A stretch of DNA of 11,066 nt, from the NCBI GenBank assembly GCA_022736595.1, contig DZDC01000021.1:1-11066 (forward strand). The letters run 5' to 3'. This document shows, piece after piece, positions 7,063 to 11,066 of this stretch (within the stretch, counting starts at the first letter, position 1; each line of letters begins with the position of its first letter). The notes below the pieces were generated by a model. The model saw only the letters and a list, made by a program, of their open reading frames with translations. It searched no databases and was not told where the DNA came from. This stretch comes from Draconibacterium orientale. GTDB lineage: Bacteria; Bacteroidota; Bacteroidia; Bacteroidales; UBA1556. Both the position numbers and the translations under genes were made by a program.

Positions 7063-8969
7063 TTTGTGCTGGCTTCCCAAACCAGTTTATCGCCAAAACG
7101 CATAATCTTTCCCGTTTCCACCAACCAACGAACCACTTTAATTACCTTGTCATCTTCCTGATAATTAATGCGTTTAAGTAGTTCATCGAGTCTTAAATAT
7201 TCGACGCTGAGAATGGGTTTTATCAATTCCAACACCTGATTAAACTCTTGTTGACTCAGTCCCAATTCATTGCGCCCCAAACAATAATCGCACTGTCCAC
7301 AGCGTTGGGTTTCCTTCTGCCCAAAGTATTGCAACAACATCTCACTTCTGCAATGGGTGGTGCTGCTCACGTAATGCTTAATGGCTTTGAGTCGGTTGAG
7401 CGCGGTGGTTTTGAGCGAATCGTAACGGCCAAGATTGATGTGCAAATCGTTTTTCTGCAATCGACCGTCGGTAAAGCTCACTTGCGGTTTGGTATTGCGA
7501 GGAATATAGGTTATCAATTGGTGGGTGTGAAGGAGTTTCAGGGTATTTTCTACCAACACCACTGAGGATTTAAGACGCTGTGCCAGGGCATATTCGTCAA
7601 TCACACTAAAGTCGGTGAACAGCCCGCTGAAAGATCGAATGAGTACGTCGATGAAATCGCCCAGTTTGGGATTTTTCACCATTTGACGATACAGCTCCTC
7701 GCGACTCACATGGATCATCATGCGTGAAGGCTGGCTCATGGGTTCGGTTAAAACCAAATAGCCTTCCTTTTCTAAAAACTTAATACTGTTGTGCACCAGC
7801 AACGGATTGAGCTTGTAATTGGTCGAAAATTGGCTGATTTCAAAGTCCATATATTCGTTTATTCCACTGCCCACCGCCAAGCATAAAAAATTTCCCAACG
7901 CATTGTACACCTCTTTCATATAACTAGGCTCGGGGAAGGCATTCTGGAAATTATGTTGCAACTCCACCAAATCGCTTTTATGATAAATCAGCTCAGCCAC
8001 AGCGGGTTTACCATCTCTCCCAGCCCGCCCTGCCTCTTGGAAGTAAGCTTCAAGACTGTCGGGAATATCGAAATGCATTACCAGACGCACATCAGGTTTA
8101 TCGATTCCCATTCCAAAGGCATTGGTCGAGATCATCACCCTCACCCGATTATGAATCCAATCGGCCTGTTTGCGGTCGCGTTCTTCAGGGGTAAGTCCTG
8201 CATGGTAAAAATGGCAACTGATGCGGTTTTCCATTAAAAAAGTAGCAATCTCCTTGGTCTTTCGTCGGTTGCGAACATACACTATGGCGCAGCCTGGAAA
8301 ACGTTCCAGAAGCTGCAACATTCTGCTGTGTTTATCTTCTTGGTAACTGACGTTGTAAGTAAGATTGCGCCTTTCGAAACTCATCTGAAAGAGGTTGGGC
8401 TTGCGAAAATGAAGTTGTTTCTGAATGTCTTCAACTACTTCGGGGGTGGCTGTGGCGGTAACGGCTAAAACAGGAATCCCGGGAATAAGCTCTCTTATAT
8501 CGGCAATGCGCAAATAGGATGGTCTGAAATCGTAGCCCCATTGCGAGATGCAATGCGCTTCGTCTATGGCCAAAAGGTTGACTTTCATGGCTGGCAAACG
8601 CACTTGAAAAATTTCGGTTTCGAGTCGCTCGGGTGAAACGTACAAAAATTTGATTTCGCCATGCACACATCGTTCTAAGGAAAGGTCAATTTCACGGGTA
8701 TGCATCCCCGAATAAATGGCTATAGCGCTGATACCACGATGATTAAGCTGTTGCACTTGGTCTTTCATCAAGGCAATAAGGGGAGTAACTACGATGCAAA
8801 TTCCTTCATTCACTAGGGCTGGCACCTGAAAGCAAATGCTTTTTCCACCACCTGTGGGCATCAGCGCAAGGGTATCGTTGCCTGCCAATACCGAATCGAT
8901 AATTTCGTCCTGTAAGGGTCGAAACTGCGAATATCCCCAATATTGAATGAGTATTTGTAGTTTGTTCAT
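7059..8969 (-). CDS. recQ: RecQ-family ATP-dependent DNA helicase
   Basis: This 636-aa superfamily 2 helicase unwinds DNA 3'-5' in recombination and repair. Helicase motifs are intact: PTGGGKS (38-44, Walker A), DEAHCISQWGYDFRPSY (136-152, DEAH box plus the RecQ aromatic-rich loop), TATAT (171-175), STNAFGMGIDKPDVR (281-295) and QEAGRAGRDG (311-320). Four zinc-binding cysteines are present at 540, 557, 560 and 563 (CGQCDYC). In E. coli RecQ the zinc cysteines follow the helicase core closely; here about 150 residues with a winged-helix look (about 375-500) separate them, and only ~70 residues follow, too few for the usual winged helix plus HRDC. This matches shorter RecQ-like paralogues I associate with Bacteroidota. 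The ATG overlaps the tdk stop by one base (TAATG), implying translational coupling. A second, canonical recQ elsewhere in the genome is likely. Confidence 0.94.
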   Translation of the reverse strand: MNKLQILIQYWGYSQFRPLQDEIIDSVLAGNDTLALMPTGGGKSICFQVPALVNEGICIVVTPLIALMKDQVQQLNHRGISAIAIYSGMHTREIDLSLERCVHGEIKFLYVSPERLETEIFQVRLPAMKVNLLAIDEAHCISQWGYDFRPSYLRIADIRELIPGIPVLAVTATATPEVVEDIQKQLHFRKPNLFQMSFERRNLTYNVSYQEDKHSRMLQLLERFPGCAIVYVRNRRKTKEIATFLMENRISCHFYHAGLTPEERDRKQADWIHNRVRVMISTNAFGMGIDKPDVRLVMHFDIPDSLEAYFQEAGRAGRDGKPAVAELIYHKSDLVELQHNFQNAFPEPSYMKEVYNALGNFLCLAVGSGINEYMDFEISQFSTNYKLNPLLVHNSIKFLEKEGYLVLTEPMSQPSRMMIHVSREELYRQMVKNPKLGDFIDVLIRSFSGLFTDFSVIDEYALAQRLKSSVVLVENTLKLLHTHQLITYIPRNTKPQVSFTDGRLQKNDLHINLGRYDSLKTTALNRLKAIKHYVSSTTHCRSEMLLQYFGQKETQRCGQCDYCLGRNELGLSQQEFNQVLELIKPILSVEYLRLDELLKRINYQEDDKVIKVVRWLVETGKIMRFGDKLVWEASTN

Positions 8970-9544
8970 TACATATTAGCCTTGCCAAAACAGCTCCTGC
9001 AGAGCGGCTCATAGCTTTCGGTTTCGCCCAGCATCACCAGCTTATCGTTGCTCACCGTACGATGCGAGAAGTGGGCCAGCTTGCCACAGCGCATACAAAT
9101 GGCATGCACCTTGGTCACATACTCGGCAGTGGCCATCAACTGGGGCATGGGACCAAAGGGATTGCCCTTAAAATCCATATCCAATCCAGCAACGATAACA
9201 CGGATACCTCTTTGAGCAAGCTCATTGCATACTACAGGCAATTCCAAATCAAAAAACTGCGCTTCATCAATGCCCACCACGTCCACATCGTTGGCCAAAA
9301 GCAAAATATTAGCAGCAGTGGTGACTGGAGTCGATTGGATGGCGTTGCGATCGTGCGATACCACCTTTTCCTCATCGTAGCGCACATCCACGGCAGGTTT
9401 AAAAATTTCTACCCGCTGCCGCGCAATCTTAGCTCGCTTCATCCTGCGTATCAGCTCTTCGGTTTTGCCCGAAAACATGGAGCCGCAGATTACTTCGATC
9501 CATCCCGCCTCTTGTTTATTATTTGTTGAATTCTCCAAAAACAT
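8969..9544 (-). CDS. tdk: Thymidine kinase (type II)
   Basis: Thymidine kinase phosphorylates thymidine (and deoxyuridine) to the monophosphate in pyrimidine salvage, using ATP in the cytoplasm. With the start at 9544 the product is 191 aa, normal for bacterial type II enzymes. It shows the P-loop GSMFSGKTEE (21-30), DEAQFF (93-98) with Glu94 as the likely catalytic base, AGLDMDFKGNPFGPMP (119-134) in the substrate lasso region, and a four-cysteine zinc site (Cys150, Cys153, Cys182, Cys185). The frame stays open to a TTG at 9601, but those 19 extra residues look unlike the family, whereas MFLENSTNNK fits the N-terminus seen in Bacteroidota homologues. It is first in a tdk-recQ operon, with the stop codon overlapping the recQ ATG. 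Confidence 0.96.
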   Translation of the reverse strand: MFLENSTNNKQEAGWIEVICGSMFSGKTEELIRRMKRAKIARQRVEIFKPAVDVRYDEEKVVSHDRNAIQSTPVTTAANILLLANDVDVVGIDEAQFFDLELPVVCNELAQRGIRVIVAGLDMDFKGNPFGPMPQLMATAEYVTKVHAICMRCGKLAHFSHRTVSNDKLVMLGETESYEPLCRSCFGKANM

Positions 9545-9625
9545 TATCGTGTACCGCTTGTGAGTTTCAAATATCTTTACGCCCTTGATTCTAGCTTCCA
9601 AATTTTGCTAATTGGGGCTTGTGGG

Positions 9626-9633
9626 CAAATTTA
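9626..9633 (-). promoter_or_regulatory. Candidate -7 promoter box for tdk-recQ
   Basis: The minus strand reads TAAATTTG, an exact TANNTTTG match, 81 bp upstream of the tdk ATG. No good -33 box is found at normal spacing, so the call is tentative in this AT-rich region. On the plus strand, TACATTTT at 9632-9639 (seven of eight matches) overlaps it and could serve the divergent gene at 9679. Confidence 0.38.
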
Positions 9634-9678
9634 CATTTTTTCAAATTTCTTTTTGACGCTTTTCAAAATTTATTGAAC

Positions 9679-10524
9679 ATGATTTCCATTCAAAAACAAA
9701 GGGCTTCCGAACTGGCCGAAATTATTGCAGAACAAATTCAACAATTGGTTTCCTACGATTTGTATGTGCCACAGATTGAGATCGATATCGTAAAGAAAAA
9801 CCTGCAAGAACTCTACGAAACGCTTAACAAAATCAATAAAAAAGAAAACCATATAAGCAAAGATACCCAATTGGATGAGGAGACTGCTGAACTACTTGAT
9901 GTGGCTGAGCAACAGTTTTCGAAGCTACATATTCAACAAATCATTGCGCAAGAAGAAGTTTTGGAAGCAGAAAACATGAAAGACGATCGCGAACCCGAGA
10001 TTCCTGATTTGAAATCCATCGAGGAACTGCACGAAAAGTTGCTGTTTCAACCCGAATTGGAGTCGGTAATGCCCGAAGAAGAGGTGGTGGAAGAAATTTC
10101 TTCCATGGAAGAGGTAATGGATCAGCCTGTGGAAGTGGAACTTTTTGCTTCGGCGAAAGCGGAAGAAAAAACGGTGATGGAGCCTTCAACAACCGAAATC
10201 CAACGCACCGTGCATCAACTTGATGTGGAAGCCGATGAGGAAGAAGAGGAAGAAAAGTTTGAATTGGCAAGTCAAGTTCACAAGCAAAAAGCCATCAGTA
10301 GCCTTAAAACCCAGATTGGTATCAATGATAAATTTATGATTATCAACGAACTTTTTGATGGTAGTGCAAAGAGATACAATGCCGCATTGGATGAGTTTGA
10401 TGCGAAGTCAAACCTGCGCGAAGCCCTAGATCTCTTGGGCGATATGAAGGACGAAAACCTTTGGGATAAAGAAGACCCTGCATTCCAACAATTTAAAAAT
10501 TACCTCAAACGCCGTTTCCAATAA
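9679..10524 (+). CDS. Conserved Bacteroidota acidic protein of unknown function
   Basis: No enzymatic motif is visible in this 281-aa protein. It has three parts. A helical N-terminus (1-~95) is rich in Gln, Lys, Glu and Ile and may form coiled coil. A low-complexity acidic middle (~95-195) is dominated by Glu and Pro and includes six consecutive Glu residues (187-192). A compact C-terminal segment (~208-281) runs from IGINDKFMIINELFDG through YNAALDEFDAKSNLREALDLL to FKNYLKRRFQ. I recall similar IGINDKF-type C-termini in many uncharacterised Bacteroidota proteins, but no assigned function. There is no signal peptide or membrane segment, so it is probably cytoplasmic. The ATG at 9679 is preferred to an in-frame TTG at 9619, which would add an unusual Phe-rich leader. 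The ModE-type regulator gene follows 18 bp downstream, probably in the same transcript. Confidence 0.8.
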   Translation: MISIQKQRASELAEIIAEQIQQLVSYDLYVPQIEIDIVKKNLQELYETLNKINKKENHISKDTQLDEETAELLDVAEQQFSKLHIQQIIAQEEVLEAENMKDDREPEIPDLKSIEELHEKLLFQPELESVMPEEEVVEEISSMEEVMDQPVEVELFASAKAEEKTVMEPSTTEIQRTVHQLDVEADEEEEEEKFELASQVHKQKAISSLKTQIGINDKFMIINELFDGSAKRYNAALDEFDAKSNLREALDLLGDMKDENLWDKEDPAFQQFKNYLKRRFQ

Positions 10525-10542
10525 TTCCAAAATTACCGACTT

Positions 10543-10875
10543 ATGACTCATTTTGATTTAAAAGGTCGCATTTGGATATCGGTGGATGGCGAACCTCTAC
10601 TGGGTGCTGGTAAGAATGAACTGGTGTGTAAAGTTAAGGAGTTGAAATCGTTGCGAAAGGCAGCCGCGGAAATGAAAATGTCGTATCGTAAAGCCTGGTA
10701 CAGCATTGATCAAATCAATAAACTGGCAGGTCAACCCATCGTTTTGTTGCAAAGAGGGGGAAAAAATGGAGGCGAAGCCAGCATCACCGAGTTTGGCGAA
10801 AAACTTCTTGAACAATACCAGCAATTACAAGCCCAATTCAACGATTTTTTGAAAAACCATAAGCCTGTTGTGTGA
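10543..10875 (+). CDS. Orphan ModE-type winged-helix DNA-binding protein
   Basis: This 110-aa protein matches the N-terminal winged helix-turn-helix of the molybdate regulator ModE (LysR-like DNA-binding fold). SLRKAAAEMKMSYRKAWYSI (about residues 36-55) is the helix-turn-helix, DQINKLAGQPIVLLQRGG (56-73) leads into the wing, and GGEASITEFGEKLLEQYQQL (76-95) gives the ModE-like wing and dimerisation helix. Full-length ModE carries two Mop/TOBE molybdate-binding domains after this; they are absent and the protein ends naturally. It therefore probably binds DNA without sensing molybdate itself, or with a partner. It lies 18 bp after the acidic protein gene and is likely cotranscribed. Whether molybdate transport or molybdopterin genes follow cannot be seen, since the window ends 191 bp later. 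The fold is secure and the regulated genes are unknown. Confidence 0.87.
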   Translation: MTHFDLKGRIWISVDGEPLLGAGKNELVCKVKELKSLRKAAAEMKMSYRKAWYSIDQINKLAGQPIVLLQRGGKNGGEASITEFGEKLLEQYQQLQAQFNDFLKNHKPVV

Positions 10876-10894
10876 AGAAGGAGTAGGTAGGTGT

Positions 10895-10964
10895 ACTTTT
10901 AGATTTACGATTTACGATTTGGGATTTTCACTTTTAGATTTTCACTTTTAGATTTACGTTTTTC
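10895..10964. repeat. 7-bp repeat array, ten units in register
   Basis: Ten heptads run without a break: ACTTTTA, GATTTAC, GATTTAC, GATTTGG, GATTTTC, ACTTTTA, GATTTTC, ACTTTTA, GATTTAC, GTTTTTC. All carry TTT at positions 3-5 (consensus RNTTTNN), while positions 2, 6 and 7 vary. The pair GATTTTC-ACTTTTA occurs twice in succession, giving a 14-bp higher-order repeat. The array begins 19 bp after the ModE-like gene. It has no ORF and lacks the long identical repeats and spacers of a CRISPR array. Confidence 0.8.
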
Positions 10965-10984
10965 ACATTCGCAGCTTGCCCCTG

Positions 10985-10999
10985 CCGTACAGCTGTCGG
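10985..10999. repeat. Imperfect dyad in the right intergenic core
   Basis: CCG and ACAG on the left pair with CTGT and CGG on the right, with one unpaired T at 10988; the central ACAGCTGT is a perfect 8-bp palindrome. It sits in a GC-richer stretch and is followed by GGGTGGAT (11007-11014), as the hairpin at 4765-4782 is followed by GGGGTGGAT. Confidence 0.55.
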
Positions 11000-11038
11000 G
11001 ACTAAAGGGTGGATGCTCAAACTTTGGACTTTTAATGA

Positions 11039-11066
11039 GTAGATAATAGTAAGTAGATAGTAGTGA
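11039..11066. repeat. Second heptad array at the window edge
   Basis: GTAGATA, ATAGTAA, GTAGATA and GTAGTGA follow in strict 7-bp register to the last base of the window and may continue beyond it. The consensus RTAGNNA-like unit differs from the RNTTTNN arrays. It lies on the other side of the GC-richer core from the ten-unit array. Confidence 0.55.

Noticed and set aside
9062..9529. 155-aa plus-strand open frame opposite tdk
   Set aside because: Tdk motifs are complete on the other strand. The His-rich translation here has no recognisable motif or promoter.
9545..9601. Longer tdk start (TTG at 9601)
   Set aside because: It adds 19 residues unlike the family. The ATG at 9544 gives the expected length and N-terminus.
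9619..9678. Upstream TTG start for the acidic protein
   Set aside because: It would add a Phe-rich leader encoded in the AT-rich promoter region. The ATG at 9679 begins the charged helical segment.
10895..10964. CRISPR array
   Set aside because: The units are only 7 bp and degenerate, with no spacers, and no cas gene is present.

Overview
The window looks like ordinary chromosome from a member of the Bacteroidota, not a mobile or phage region. Several features agree. Two neighbouring secreted proteins end in type IX secretion (T9SS)-like C-terminal domains. The clearest promoter signals match the Bacteroidota -7 box TANNTTTG. No start codon has a convincing Shine-Dalgarno sequence. One gene belongs to what I recognise as a Bacteroidota-type conserved acidic protein. 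I cannot place it below phylum from the sequence alone. I saw no rRNA, tRNA, CRISPR array, insertion sequence or phage gene.

Layout. Positions 22-4635 hold four minus-strand genes. In transcription order they are a secreted M1 zinc aminopeptidase, a secreted protein of unknown function 2 bp downstream, an RluB-type 23S rRNA pseudouridine synthase with its own promoter, and RfbA/RmlA for dTDP-sugar synthesis. A 282-bp divergent intergenic region (4636-4917) carries repeats and leads rightward to a CPA2-type cation:proton antiporter with a large UspA-like cytoplasmic tail (4918-7062). The antiporter converges on, and overlaps by 4 bp, the end of a minus-strand tdk-recQ pair (9544-7059), whose stop and start codons overlap as TAATG. 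Divergent from tdk, a second plus-strand unit encodes an acidic Bacteroidota-type protein of unknown function and an orphan ModE-type winged-helix DNA-binding protein (9679-10875). The window ends in a second repeat-rich intergenic stretch (10876-11066).

The genes are mostly housekeeping: nucleotide salvage and DNA repair (tdk, recQ), ribosome modification (rluB), envelope polysaccharide precursor (rfbA), secreted proteolysis, and ion/pH homeostasis. No defence or biosynthetic system is visible.

The least expected structure is noncoding. Both long intergenic regions contain in-register 7-bp repeat arrays with consensus RNTTTNN: ten units at 10895-10964, and four units at each of 4677-4704 and 4846-4873. 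These border more GC-rich segments containing a CGGG-type dyad followed by GGTGGAT. In the first region the two arrays lie just upstream of the -7 boxes of the divergent genes, where the -33 boxes should be. This suggests a repeated intergenic element that may also affect promoter spacing.
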